13,535 nucleotides of DNA from URNF01 sp045543675 (GCA_045543675.1 JAZPXM010000113.1:1-13535), one strand, 5' to 3'; positions 1 through 8,266 are shown, counted from the stretch's first letter. The notes: generated by a model from the letters alone, not told the origin. A program made the numbers and translations.

Positions 1-391
1 CAAAGGCAAACCTGTGACCACCTATGTGCCTGTGACCGACGCGAGCGGTTCGACCAAGACGACCTATGTGACCGTCACTAACGGTCAAGGCAAACCCGTG
101 ACCACCTACGTGCCTGCGACCGATGCGCAGGGCACTACCAAAACCAATGCGCAAGGTAGCGTGGCTACCACCGGTAGTGCGGTGACAACAGCGGAAGTGG
201 TTACCACCAACAGCGTTGTGACGACTGCTGTAACCGTTCCCACAACGACCACCACAGCGCCTGCAACCACTACGAGCACCACAGTGTCTACAACAACAAC
301 TACTACAAAGCAGGGTGCTACCACAACGACGAAACCGCCGCAATATGACTCAACGGAGGGCTGGTCTCCCATTAAACCGCCGGCGCCGTAA
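1..391 (+). CDS. C-terminal end of a Thr/Val-rich repetitive surface protein (5' truncated)
   Basis: The open frame enters from the left edge (first full codon at base 2) and ends at TAA 389-391, so only about 129 C-terminal residues are visible. They begin with 14-residue tandem repeats of the type TTYVPVTDASGSTK. A low-complexity Thr/Val/Ala stretch follows, with runs of up to six Thr, and the protein ends in a short Pro-rich tail (GWSPIKPPAP). This composition is typical of extended, possibly O-glycosylated stalks or linkers in Gram-positive extracellular proteins. I see no LPXTG motif, transmembrane helix or positively charged tail, so no C-terminal anchor. The functional domains lie upstream of the window and the role cannot be named. 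A strong terminator follows directly, so this is the last gene of its transcript. The GTG at base 14 is an internal Val codon, not a start. Confidence 0.8.
   Translation, partial: KGKPVTTYVPVTDASGSTKTTYVTVTNGQGKPVTTYVPATDAQGTTKTNAQGSVATTGSAVTTAEVVTTNSVVTTAVTVPTTTTTAPATTTSTTVSTTTTTTKQGATTTTKPPQYDSTEGWSPIKPPAP
17..142 (+). repeat. Three 42-bp tandem repeats (14 aa each)
   Basis: Three in-frame units at 17-58, 59-100 and 101-142 encode TTYVPVTDASGSTK, TTYVTVTNGQGKPV and TTYVPATDAQGTTK. The first residues in the window (KGKPV) match the end of the second unit, so the array continues upstream. After 142 a degenerate partial unit (TNAQGS) leads into the Thr-rich tail. Units differ by several substitutions, so the array is diverged and not freshly duplicated. 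Confidence 0.85.
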
Positions 392-434
392 TGACAGCAA
401 AGACACCCCGCGCGGGACGTCTCATAAGAATGAC

Positions 435-467
435 AAAAGCCTCGATGCATTTCATCGAGGCTTTTTT
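435..467 (+). terminator. Rho-independent terminator
   Basis: A perfect 13-bp stem pairs 435-447 (AAAAGCCTCGATG) with 453-465, with a 5-nt loop (448-452) and a T6 run at 462-467 that overlaps the end of the stem. It lies 43 nt after the stop of the Thr-rich protein. The A4 on the 5' side becomes T4 on the other strand, so it could also act weakly in reverse. Confidence 0.93.
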
Positions 468-744
468 ATATACAAAAACCATGCGGTAGTCACGTGGTTC
501 AAAAGAGTTTTAGCACCGTTTTCGCAAATGCCACAACGGACGACCGATATTTCAGGTGCGATCTCCTTATGAAAAGGCGCATAAAGGCGTGTTTTTGCGG
601 TTGTTGTGGGAGCAAAAAGCGCAATGGGTGTTTCCGAAACGGCAAGTTTTAGGGAGAATTGTTCTTTCTTATTATTTTTATGTGTTATTTTGCACAAAAA
701 TGAAAGCCGTTAAATAGTAAAACTGCTATATTTCATAACACATA
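468..744. other. Intergenic region with no supported gene
   Basis: This AT-rich spacer lies between the terminator and the candidate promoter. A weak imperfect hairpin sits at 477-499 (AACCATGCG against CACGTGGTT). A short open frame on the minus strand (697 to 452) begins at TTG, has no Shine-Dalgarno site and reads into the terminator stem, so I do not accept it. I see no RNA gene or mobile element. Confidence 0.6.
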
Positions 745-773
745 TTGCAAAAATCGCTTTTATAGTATATTAT
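745..773 (+). promoter_or_regulatory. Candidate sigma-70-type promoter for the three-gene operon
   Basis: TTGCAA (745-750) and TATTAT (768-773) are separated by 17 nt and lie in an AT-rich stretch about 210 nt before the start codon at 984. Transcription would begin near 780 and give a leader of about 200 nt. The neighbourhood is so AT-rich that other -10 registers are possible (for example TATATT at 766), so the exact position is uncertain. Confidence 0.5.
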
Positions 774-823
774 ATATCCAGATGATTATACACTTGCCAT
801 AACTCCGCCCTTTTTTAAGGAAA

Positions 824-881
824 ACGGCTGTTTTTGATGGCAAAACCGACAAAAACAGTCGTCAAAACCGGTCACTTTGAC
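824..881 (+). promoter_or_regulatory. Leader hairpins upstream of the 1841-aa gene
   Basis: Bases 824-836 (ACGGCTGTTTTTG) pair with 850-862 (CAAAAACAGTCGT) over 13 bp with one G-U pair. A short inner G-C stem, G839-G840 with C846-C847, lies across the loop. A second hairpin, GTCAAA at 861-866 with TTTGAC at 876-881, overlaps the first by two bases, so the two compete at their boundary. No U-tract follows either stem. The placement in a long 5' leader suggests a cis-regulatory or mRNA-stabilising role, but no known riboswitch class is recognised. Confidence 0.4.
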
Positions 882-970
882 GAAACGCCGTTTGCGGAGG
901 CGCGTAGGTGTATGATATCTTGGAACGGACAGTCTGCTGTAAAGCGGGGTGTCAAAAAATATTCCCGAAA

Positions 971-982
971 AGGAGAGAGAGG
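971..982 (+). promoter_or_regulatory. Ribosome binding site fixing the start at 984
   Basis: AGGAGAGAGAGG ends one base before the T that precedes ATG 984, and the AGGAG core (971-975) is 8 nt from the start codon. The methionine it selects begins a textbook Sec signal peptide (MNKKIPIGKR followed by a hydrophobic core). This rules out the in-frame upstream start at 834. Confidence 0.85.
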
Positions 983-983
983 T

Positions 984-3900
984 ATGAACAAAAAGATCCC
1001 CATTGGTAAGCGGGTAGGCGCAATCTTGTTGTGCTTGACTATGCTTTGTGGTGTGATCGTCGGTGCGGGCGTATTTCCGCTGGACACCATGACTGCGCAA
1101 GCAGATGCGGGTGCCAACGTAGAGAAGTTCGAAGCCGATTTCGCCGATCTGGCGGCACTGGTTGATACGGCGAAGTGGGATGGCACCACCAATCGGTATC
1201 TGCCTGCCGAAACGGATGCGGCGATTCAAAACTGGGTAAAAGCGCGCTTCGGTCTTTATATGAACCGCGAAACGAGTGCGTATAAACCTGTTGCGTTCCT
1301 CGGCCAGAAGTCCTTTGCTATCGACGGTCTTGAATGGCAAGGCAGTGATAGCTGGGGCGGCGAATATTGGTGGGAGATCACCAAGGACGGCGGTTTGTAC
1401 AACAGTACGACCAACGTCGGCGGTCAGATGCTCCGCAAGAGCAATGCTTTGGCGCTCAAATACGCTGACGGCGATTTGATGCAACTTAGCAACTTTGAAG
1501 CCAATATCGTATTCAACAAACCTGTAAACGAACTCGGCGCTGTGTGGCTGTCTTTCCACGCACAGAATCCCGGTCGTATGGGTACCAACACCAACAACGG
1601 TACCAATAACTGTGACGGCACGGTGGCGATGATCGGTAACGGTCCGCTGGAATGGGTTGCAGGCGATCCTAGCACGGTTCCCGACGCAACCTACAAAAAA
1701 GCTGTCAAAGACGGTATCACCTTCGGTTCTTTAAACGGCAAGGATGACCGTACGATGGATACGCACTTTGCGAGTGACCTGGAGCTCGGTGCGGATTACA
1801 ACCTGTACGTAAAAGTTGTCGGCAAAAAGATGACCGTGAAGGTCACGAAGGTTTCCGACGGTTCCGAAGTGTACAGCGGTCAGACGACCATTCCCGAAGG
1901 CAGCGGTTATATCTCGGTCGGTGTGGCAAACAGCAAACGTGTGCTGAAGAAAATTCAGGTCACCGAGCTGAATGCGGAAGGTAACCCCATCAATCTCGGC
2001 GTGAACCGCGCGTTCAAATGGACCACCGTGGGCAAGACCGGTTATGCCGACGGCAAACATACATACAACACTGCGGACACCGCGGATGATAAAGACTGGT
2101 TCAACTTTGCTGAGAATGAAAATGCCGGCAAAGCGGATAAAACCAATATGATCACCGCGTTGGATAGTAACTTCGACATTTATTACAACTGCGAAGCCCA
2201 ATACTATCAGATGCAAGCAGGTGCCAAAGCGGCGTACAGCGGTCAGTCCAACAACTACGGTTGGTTCCGTGGTGTTTACGAAGACAGATGGTTACAGCGC
2301 CCCGTAGGCAGTGCGGGCGGCGACCAGAATATGCGTTTGATCACCTCGCTGGTACCGAAAGTAAACGGTCAGGCGCTGGCGTATCAGAACTTTGAAACCA
2401 CGTTCAGAGTGCGTCTGGATGATTTGAGTGCAGCGTTTGTGCTCGGTTTCCGTCAGCAGACCCCCGGTAAATTTACCAACGGTTACTTCAACGTGAACAA
2501 AGAGCAGGGCATCGTGGTAGTTACCCCGACGGGTATTACGGTATCCGGCGGTGACGACATCTTCTCCGGTCACACGTCTCACGTGTCCAAACCCGGCGAT
2601 ATGTACGACGGCGATGCGACGGCGACCTTCACTACGGCGCTGGCAAAAGGCGCGTACATTATTACCGTGAAAGCGGTCGGTACGCAGGTGTATGTAAAAG
2701 TTGCTTTGGAAAGCAACGGCAGCACGGCGTATGAAGGTACGCACACTGTGAACTACACCAAAGCGGGCTATATCGCATACGGTGTTGCTAACAGAGGCAG
2801 TGACTTAGGTGACATCGCCTTGACCCACTTGGATGCCGAAGGCAACAAGATGGCGACCACCGAATTTAACACCGCAGAAAAAGCGATGTACGCGGAAGCG
2901 TGGAACCTGTCTCTTGTAGACGTTCCCGGCGCAACCTACACGGGCAACGTTTACACCAAGACCAATCAAAACTATATCCACTTCAACAAATTCGACGATA
3001 CACAGGCGATCGATTTTGTGAAAGAAAAAGTGGATTTCTACTACAACCACGAAGGTAGCCACTACGGTGTAGTGCCTGCTTACGGTAACGCAGGCGGCGC
3101 TTCCGAATCGGGCAACTGGTTGCTGTTCTATAACAAGTGGTTACAGCGCGCCAGTGCACAAGGTTCGGGCGAACGTCTCCGCCAGATCAACGCGCTCGTT
3201 CCGAAAGACGGCAACGGCGTGCAGGCGCAGATGAAAAACCTTGCGGCGAGCTTTACTTTCCGTTTCGAAAACGGCAGTAAAGGCACAGGCGGTCCCAGCA
3301 CCATCGTGTTCGGTTTCCGTCAGAAGAACCCCGCAAAATTCGTGAATGGATACAACAATCCCAATCAAGAACAGGTACTCGTTGCCATTACCCAAAAATC
3401 CATTGGGGTTGCGGGCGGCGCCGACATCACCAAAGAACGTTTCTATCATTACAATCAGTTTGCGGACGATGATTACGGCGACGTATTCACCGCGGATCTG
3501 CCGCAGGAGATCCTCGTAAAGATTCAAGCAATCGGCAAGGATATTGCCGTTGAGATCTATAACGCGGGCGGTACTTCCCGTCTGTATAGCGGCACTTTTG
3601 AAACGAACTATGTTTCTGAAGGCTATATGGCATTCGGTATCGCTGCTGCAGGCGGCAACTACGGTGAATTGACGGTGAAACGCTTGAACAATAGCGGCAT
3701 TGCGACCGATTTCACCGACGACTCCTACTTAGAGCCCACTTTCCCGGACGGCAAAAAACGCTTTGTCGCAGATTTCTCCTCCCTGGTCGGCAAAGTAGAT
3801 GCTTTCAGCGGCAGTTACTACGTACCGACTATGGATGATGCGGACATCAACAATTGGATGGAAGCCAAATTCGGTATGTATGGTATGCGTGAAACCCACT

Positions 3901-6509
3901 TATATTCCGAACTCGCTTATCTGGGTCAGCTCAGCTCTGCTTGGGACCAAGAAGCAGACAGCAAAGCGGCACAGTGGAGAATTACCAAAAACGGCAGTCT
4001 CTATATGAACCTTGCCGGTGGTCACGGCGAGATGATGCGTAAATCACAGAATCTCGTTCCCAAAACGGCGGACGGCGAACTTGCAAAACTCAAGAACTTT
4101 GAGGCGGAAGTGGTATTTAACAAAGGCGGCGCACACAGCTTTGGTGCGTTGTACGTTTCCTTCCACGAAAAGGTTCCCGGTAAATTCGGCTTCGACTGGA
4201 AAGGCGGACCGGCAACAGATGTTGTAGATGGTGTTATCGTCGGTAACGGCGATGCAACCAAATACAACACGGCTGCCAGAGATGGTATTACCGCGGGTAA
4301 CGTCAGAGATATTGACGGCAGAGGCGTGCGCACGCCGTTCAGCGAAAATCTTGACAACGGCGCGGATTACAAGCTGTGGGTAAAAGTGGTTGGCACCACA
4401 TTGGAATGGAGCATTACCAAAGTCGGTGAAACCACAGCGTTTGCAACCGGCACCGAGACCATTGTCGACACCAAAGCCGGTTATATTGCGATCGGCGCGA
4501 GAAACCGTGAGATCAAATCCATTGTTATCACCGAGTTGGACAGAAACGGTGATGCGGTTGACTTCGGCACCCGCGGTTCCGGTTATAATCCGAATAACAC
4601 AACGGTATATGACTTTGAATCCGCAGATCAGCTTAAGGACTTCGAAAGCTGGTATCTGCCGACCACCAACGGCACCAATATCCCCGCCATCCACACGGAA
4701 GGCACGACGGATGACAACTGGGGCATACAGGGCGGCGCGCTGACAATGAAAGCGAACAGTCTTAATAAGAACGCTGCGCAGTTGAAAGAAGGCGTCACCT
4801 TCCCGCAGTATAATACGTATACCTATATGGATGACCGCGGTTGGGCGGGTTACGCTTCTAACTTCGGTATTGCGGTTCTCAAAACCAAAACGTTTAAGAA
4901 CTTCATTCTGGACGTTGACGTAAAGGTCAACTACAGATGGGCGCCTATCGGTTTCGGCGCACAGGATTACAACGATCCTTACGGTGTGCATGCGACTTCT
5001 GAGACCGGCGGTTACTCCTTCCACGTGGAAACCGGTTCTAATAACACCGGCACCGCGAAAATGTGGGGCTACCGTGCCGAAAAAGGTGTCAGCGAGATGT
5101 ACAGCTCGACCGGCATCACAAATTACAGCTCCACCGCGTATAATCATATCAGAATTGTGGTTTCCGACGGTGTGGCAATGCTGTATATCAACCACGGCGA
5201 TTCACCGGTCATTACCGAAATCCTGCCTGCAACATATAACGGCGGTTACATTTATCTGTCCCTGAACCAGGCAGGTAATGCGTACGATAATCTGCAGATC
5301 GTTGACCTTGACGCAGAACCTATCGTTATTACCGATATGGTTACTCTCATTGAAGACATCACCATTGACCGTGAAAAAGGCGAATCTTTGAGCGGTTTGC
5401 CGCGTACGCTCACTGTTGCGGACGCAAACGGCTACGAATACGATATCGAAGCGGGGTGGAACAGCGCTGACTACCGTTCCTGGAAAAACGGCACTTCCAC
5501 TTTCACCTTTGATGCAACCAAAGCATGGCACAACTTCGATCTGTCGGCGTTGTCTGCGCAGATTACGGTGAATAACGTTATCGGCAATGAGCATAACGTC
5601 AACACTACCAGAAAGTACTACTTCGACCATGAAAACGACCTGCTTGACTTCTATCAGCAGGAATCCAAACACGGTTATGAGTACAAGGGCGTGTACGAAG
5701 AAGATTATCACTCGATGTACAGCGGCGTGTTGGTACGTAATGACGATCTGTTTAAGATTGCCAACGGCAAAGTCACCAACAAGTTTGCCGCTACCGGTAT
5801 GGGCAGCGGTTGGACCGAATTGCAGGCAATGCGCGGTGTCGCTACGGCAATTCTCAAAGACGTCAACTTCTACAACTTCAAGTTGGAATACGACTTTACC
5901 CACAGCGGTATGTGGTACACCTATGGTATCATCGGCGTACAGGATCCGCTTTCCGCACACAAGCAGGCAGACTGGTCCACAAAGGACCGCGATTTCAATG
6001 ATGAAAATGCGGACGGTACCAAGAAGTGGACGAATGCCCAGATAGGCAAAACATGGCGTGACGGTCTCGGCGGCGGTATCTGGATGCACAACGAACAGGA
6101 AGGGTACCATAACATCTACGGTGACCACGGCGCAAACTCCACCCGTAACACCGTAGACGAAAACAACGGTTCTATTGCAGCACTTTATGACAAGTCGGTT
6201 GTGCATCACGCAACTATTACGGTGCAGGACGGTTTGATCAGTTACCACGTTGACGGTACGTTGTTGACCTCCTATGCAGCGGTAAATGAATCGGCGTTGG
6301 GCGGCTTGGTTGGTTTTGGTAACCACCGTAACGGCTCTACCATTGACAACTTCCAGATTACCGCACTGGATGTTAACGGCGATCCGTTGGATTGGGCAAA
6401 CGCTGTAGAAGGCCAAGACAAAGGTTGGGCTCCCGCACCCATTCCGGACGATTATCTCGGCTGGAAACCCAAGGACGACTTCGTCTGGGGCGATGAATAC
6501 GAAGATTAA
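984..6509 (+). CDS. Giant secreted multi-module adhesin / carbohydrate-binding protein (1841 aa)
   Basis: The signal peptide spans residues 1 to about 40, with probable cleavage at AQA-D. The rest consists of large beta-rich modules resembling LamG/ConA-like or DUF1080-type jelly rolls, judged by pattern only. Module A is about 46-339, B 340-623, B' 624-916, A' 922-1195 and C 1207-1446. A Big_4-like Ig domain (LPRTLTVADANGYEY...GW) spans about 1447-1532 and module D about 1544-1800. Most modules end in the same signature: an NLYVKVVG-like strand, GYI..G and a closing L(D/N)..G(N/D) segment. I see no catalytic motif, sortase signal or membrane helix. The tail (last ~33 residues) is acidic and Trp-rich (GWAPAP, GWKPK, WGDEYED). 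It probably binds a glycan or another surface component outside the cell. It is first in an operon with a sugar-binding lipoprotein and a GH31 enzyme. Enzyme activity in one module cannot be excluded. Confidence 0.8.
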   Translation: MNKKIPIGKRVGAILLCLTMLCGVIVGAGVFPLDTMTAQADAGANVEKFEADFADLAALVDTAKWDGTTNRYLPAETDAAIQNWVKARFGLYMNRETSAYKPVAFLGQKSFAIDGLEWQGSDSWGGEYWWEITKDGGLYNSTTNVGGQMLRKSNALALKYADGDLMQLSNFEANIVFNKPVNELGAVWLSFHAQNPGRMGTNTNNGTNNCDGTVAMIGNGPLEWVAGDPSTVPDATYKKAVKDGITFGSLNGKDDRTMDTHFASDLELGADYNLYVKVVGKKMTVKVTKVSDGSEVYSGQTTIPEGSGYISVGVANSKRVLKKIQVTELNAEGNPINLGVNRAFKWTTVGKTGYADGKHTYNTADTADDKDWFNFAENENAGKADKTNMITALDSNFDIYYNCEAQYYQMQAGAKAAYSGQSNNYGWFRGVYEDRWLQRPVGSAGGDQNMRLITSLVPKVNGQALAYQNFETTFRVRLDDLSAAFVLGFRQQTPGKFTNGYFNVNKEQGIVVVTPTGITVSGGDDIFSGHTSHVSKPGDMYDGDATATFTTALAKGAYIITVKAVGTQVYVKVALESNGSTAYEGTHTVNYTKAGYIAYGVANRGSDLGDIALTHLDAEGNKMATTEFNTAEKAMYAEAWNLSLVDVPGATYTGNVYTKTNQNYIHFNKFDDTQAIDFVKEKVDFYYNHEGSHYGVVPAYGNAGGASESGNWLLFYNKWLQRASAQGSGERLRQINALVPKDGNGVQAQMKNLAASFTFRFENGSKGTGGPSTIVFGFRQKNPAKFVNGYNNPNQEQVLVAITQKSIGVAGGADITKERFYHYNQFADDDYGDVFTADLPQEILVKIQAIGKDIAVEIYNAGGTSRLYSGTFETNYVSEGYMAFGIAAAGGNYGELTVKRLNNSGIATDFTDDSYLEPTFPDGKKRFVADFSSLVGKVDAFSGSYYVPTMDDADINNWMEAKFGMYGMRETHLYSELAYLGQLSSAWDQEADSKAAQWRITKNGSLYMNLAGGHGEMMRKSQNLVPKTADGELAKLKNFEAEVVFNKGGAHSFGALYVSFHEKVPGKFGFDWKGGPATDVVDGVIVGNGDATKYNTAARDGITAGNVRDIDGRGVRTPFSENLDNGADYKLWVKVVGTTLEWSITKVGETTAFATGTETIVDTKAGYIAIGARNREIKSIVITELDRNGDAVDFGTRGSGYNPNNTTVYDFESADQLKDFESWYLPTTNGTNIPAIHTEGTTDDNWGIQGGALTMKANSLNKNAAQLKEGVTFPQYNTYTYMDDRGWAGYASNFGIAVLKTKTFKNFILDVDVKVNYRWAPIGFGAQDYNDPYGVHATSETGGYSFHVETGSNNTGTAKMWGYRAEKGVSEMYSSTGITNYSSTAYNHIRIVVSDGVAMLYINHGDSPVITEILPATYNGGYIYLSLNQAGNAYDNLQIVDLDAEPIVITDMVTLIEDITIDREKGESLSGLPRTLTVADANGYEYDIEAGWNSADYRSWKNGTSTFTFDATKAWHNFDLSALSAQITVNNVIGNEHNVNTTRKYYFDHENDLLDFYQQESKHGYEYKGVYEEDYHSMYSGVLVRNDDLFKIANGKVTNKFAATGMGSGWTELQAMRGVATAILKDVNFYNFKLEYDFTHSGMWYTYGIIGVQDPLSAHKQADWSTKDRDFNDENADGTKKWTNAQIGKTWRDGLGGGIWMHNEQEGYHNIYGDHGANSTRNTVDENNGSIAALYDKSVVHHATITVQDGLISYHVDGTLLTSYAAVNESALGGLVGFGNHRNGSTIDNFQITALDVNGDPLDWANAVEGQDKGWAPAPIPDDYLGWKPKDDFVWGDEYED
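1119..4568 (+). repeat. Intragenic module array A-B-B'-A'
   Basis: Four consecutive segments of about 275-295 codons form two homologous pairs. A (1119-2000) and A' (3747-4568) share NWVKARFGLYMNRET versus NWMEAKFGMYGMRET, then MLRKS versus MMRKS, and F.A.VVFNK-type strands. B (2001-2852) and B' (2853-3731) share YYN.E, RWLQR versus KWLQR, ALVPK versus SLVPK, and VFGFRQKNPAKFVNGY versus VLGFRQQTPGKFTNGY. The similarity is clear in protein but strongly diverged in DNA, which indicates old duplications. Confidence 0.8.
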
Positions 6510-6534
6510 GCGTATTCACGATTTTCAGAAACAA

Positions 6535-6572
6535 CTGCGGTGACCGTAACGTAAGCGGTGCGGTCACCGCAG
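6535..6572 (+). other. Intercistronic hairpin, perfect 12-bp stem
   Basis: CTGCGGTGACCG (6535-6546) pairs perfectly with CGGTCACCGCAG (6561-6572) around a 14-nt loop. A nested alternative, GCGGTG (6555-6560) with CACCGC (6565-6570), would exclude the long stem. No T-run follows (AAAAAC does), so it is not a standard terminator. It lies between the 1841-aa gene and the lipoprotein gene and may protect a 3' end, mark a processing site or tune relative expression. Confidence 0.7.
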
Positions 6573-6590
6573 AAAAACAAATATTATTTA

Positions 6591-6600
6591 AGAGAGAGGA
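6591..6600 (+). promoter_or_regulatory. Ribosome binding site fixing the start at 6609
   Basis: AGAGAGAGGA, with its AGGA core at 6597-6600, is 8 nt before ATG 6609, which opens a lipoprotein signal peptide. An in-frame GTG at 6558 lies inside the preceding hairpin and has no such site. Confidence 0.85.
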
Positions 6601-6608
6601 AATACGCT

Positions 6609-8243
6609 ATGACTAAAAAACTTTTAGCAATTCTGTTCTCCGCACTGATGATCGTAACCTGTATGGCAGGTTGCTCCACGACTGAAGAAGTCTGGGTCAG
6701 CTACGAAGAAGAAGGCGACACCGACGGAGACGGTGTCACAAAAGGCAGCCGTACCAAAAGAACCACCACAGGCAACGGTCAAACCGACAAAACCGACAAA
6801 CAGCAGGGCGGCGTTAAAACCCGCACCACCAAGCCCCCGAAGGAGGGTTTGAACTTCAAACCCGTGGCGGACGCGGGCGCGAATTATGATGTTAAAGGCA
6901 AAGTTTCTATTGCTGTTGACACCGTACGTCCTACCGACTATGACGCAATGTTCGACGTTATGCAGCAGTTGTTCCCCAATATCGAATTCACCTTTCATAT
7001 GTGGCAGCACAACACCAATGACGACGCTCGTGAATATTTGACCAACAATGCCAATACCGGTACGCATGCGAATATTATCTGGGACGAAGCCGGCGAAATG
7101 CCTGCTTACCTGATGCAGGGTTGGGTCTATCCTATCACCAAACTGGTGAAAAACGACCCCGAAGCGAAAAATATCCCCGATAACCTGATCAAAGACTATA
7201 CGTTCGGCGGCGAACTGTATGCGGTACCGCATCAGGCGACCTTTGAAACCGTTACTTTCAATATGGACCTGCTCGCACAGACCGGTAAAAAATTGCCGAA
7301 TCTCGAATGGTCTATGAAAGATTACGAAGAATACCTGAGAGCCGGTGCTATGCTGTTCAACCAGAAGAAAGCTGTGGCTGTTAAGGACTTATTTGAAACA
7401 TACAACCGTGTGTGTTTCTATGAGACTTCCAAAAAGAGCGGCACCTACGGTGTGCGCGGTTACAACTGGGCTACCAACCAGATGGAAGTTGACCCGCTGA
7501 TCGTCGGCGCAAAACAGTTCCGTGCATGGCGTATTATGGCTGTCGGCGTCGAAGGTTGGAACGAAGCCACCAACAACAAAAACTCTCAGGGCGTGCATGC
7601 TGTGCAGCAGAATCTCGGCCTTGCAGACTACACCGCGGCATGGAATGCCGGCAAAGCGTTGATGGAAGACGATCTTAACGTTTACGTTGATAAATACGAT
7701 ACACAGGTGAAATTCAACTACAAAATGTGGACCGCCCCCAACTACAAGGGCAAAATGATGATGCACGTTGACCATTGCTTCATCACCGCTGCTACGCCTG
7801 ATGACCGCATTGATGCTTGCTATCAGGCGCTGCGCTTTATGACCTTCAGCACCAACGGCAACCTTGCCCGTCTGGAAATGTATGAAACCAAGAACAAAGG
7901 CAAATACAACTTGAACTCTGTCGTATACTTCCCGACCACTACTTCCAGCGCAGTTATTGACAAATTCAACAAACTGGACTGCACCACCGAAGTACACGAA
8001 TATTATCTGAAAAACATCAGCAAATGCGGCCGTTACGACACCTTTAAACTGGTGCCCGAACTCCGCGACATCACAGGCAGACACCTTTCTTCGGAACTGA
8101 ATAAGATCACCGACGGTTTGGCAGACGGCGAAAATCTGCGTGAACCTGCCGATAAATTCAATCAGGACATGAAAAAAGCGTGGGCGAATTTTGAAACTGT
8201 ACTCGCAGAGGTTCAGAAGGCATTCAACGACGCGCACAAATAA
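6609..8243 (+). CDS. Extracellular solute-binding lipoprotein of a carbohydrate ABC transporter
   Basis: This 544-aa product begins with a lipoprotein signal peptide ending in the lipobox M19-A20-G21-C22, so mature Cys22 would be lipidated and anchored outside the membrane. A charged, Thr-rich linker (about 23-90) includes D37-x-D39-x-D41-G, which resembles a calcium-binding loop. From about residue 90 the sequence fits the family 1 solute-binding fold: the KVSIAV first strand, IIWDEAGEMPAYLMQGWVYPI, the YAVPHQATFETVTFNMDLL segment that is typical of sugar binders, and WSMKDYEEYL. It would capture a sugar or oligosaccharide and deliver it to ABC permeases. No permease or ATPase gene is adjacent, which is unusual. 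The partner may be a shared MsmX-like ATPase with distant permeases, or the protein may act as a surface glycan-binding protein. It sits between the modular binding protein and the GH31 enzyme, 99 nt after the former. The substrate is not readable from sequence. Confidence 0.87.
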   Translation: MTKKLLAILFSALMIVTCMAGCSTTEEVWVSYEEEGDTDGDGVTKGSRTKRTTTGNGQTDKTDKQQGGVKTRTTKPPKEGLNFKPVADAGANYDVKGKVSIAVDTVRPTDYDAMFDVMQQLFPNIEFTFHMWQHNTNDDAREYLTNNANTGTHANIIWDEAGEMPAYLMQGWVYPITKLVKNDPEAKNIPDNLIKDYTFGGELYAVPHQATFETVTFNMDLLAQTGKKLPNLEWSMKDYEEYLRAGAMLFNQKKAVAVKDLFETYNRVCFYETSKKSGTYGVRGYNWATNQMEVDPLIVGAKQFRAWRIMAVGVEGWNEATNNKNSQGVHAVQQNLGLADYTAAWNAGKALMEDDLNVYVDKYDTQVKFNYKMWTAPNYKGKMMMHVDHCFITAATPDDRIDACYQALRFMTFSTNGNLARLEMYETKNKGKYNLNSVVYFPTTTSSAVIDKFNKLDCTTEVHEYYLKNISKCGRYDTFKLVPELRDITGRHLSSELNKITDGLADGENLREPADKFNQDMKKAWANFETVLAEVQKAFNDAHK

Positions 8244-8266
8244 GATCTTAAAAGTATACGTATTCT

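Noticed and set aside
17..142. Tandem repeats read as a CRISPR array
   Set aside because: The units are contiguous, have no unique spacers, and are in frame within a coding region.
452..697. Small minus-strand frame in the first intergenic region
   Set aside because: It begins at TTG without a Shine-Dalgarno site, ends within the terminator stem, and has no recognisable features.
834..983. In-frame upstream extension of the 1841-aa protein starting at TTG 834
   Set aside because: It has no Shine-Dalgarno site, lies within the leader hairpin, and would place 50 charged residues before a clear signal peptide. ATG 984 has a strong ribosome binding site.
5202..6416. Long antisense open frame opposite the 1841-aa gene
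   Set aside because: It is a codon-bias shadow of a well-supported gene. The translation lacks domain-like patterns and no ribosome binding site or promoter was seen. The same applies to minus-strand frames at 4044-5195, 7389-8237, 8568-9611 and 9615-10892.
6535..6572. Calling the intercistronic hairpin a rho-independent terminator
   Set aside because: No T-run follows the stem (AAAAAC does), and the next gene has no convincing promoter of its own.
6558..6608. In-frame upstream extension of the lipoprotein starting at GTG 6558
   Set aside because: The start lies inside the intercistronic hairpin with no ribosome binding site, and would put 17 residues before the lipoprotein signal peptide at 6609.
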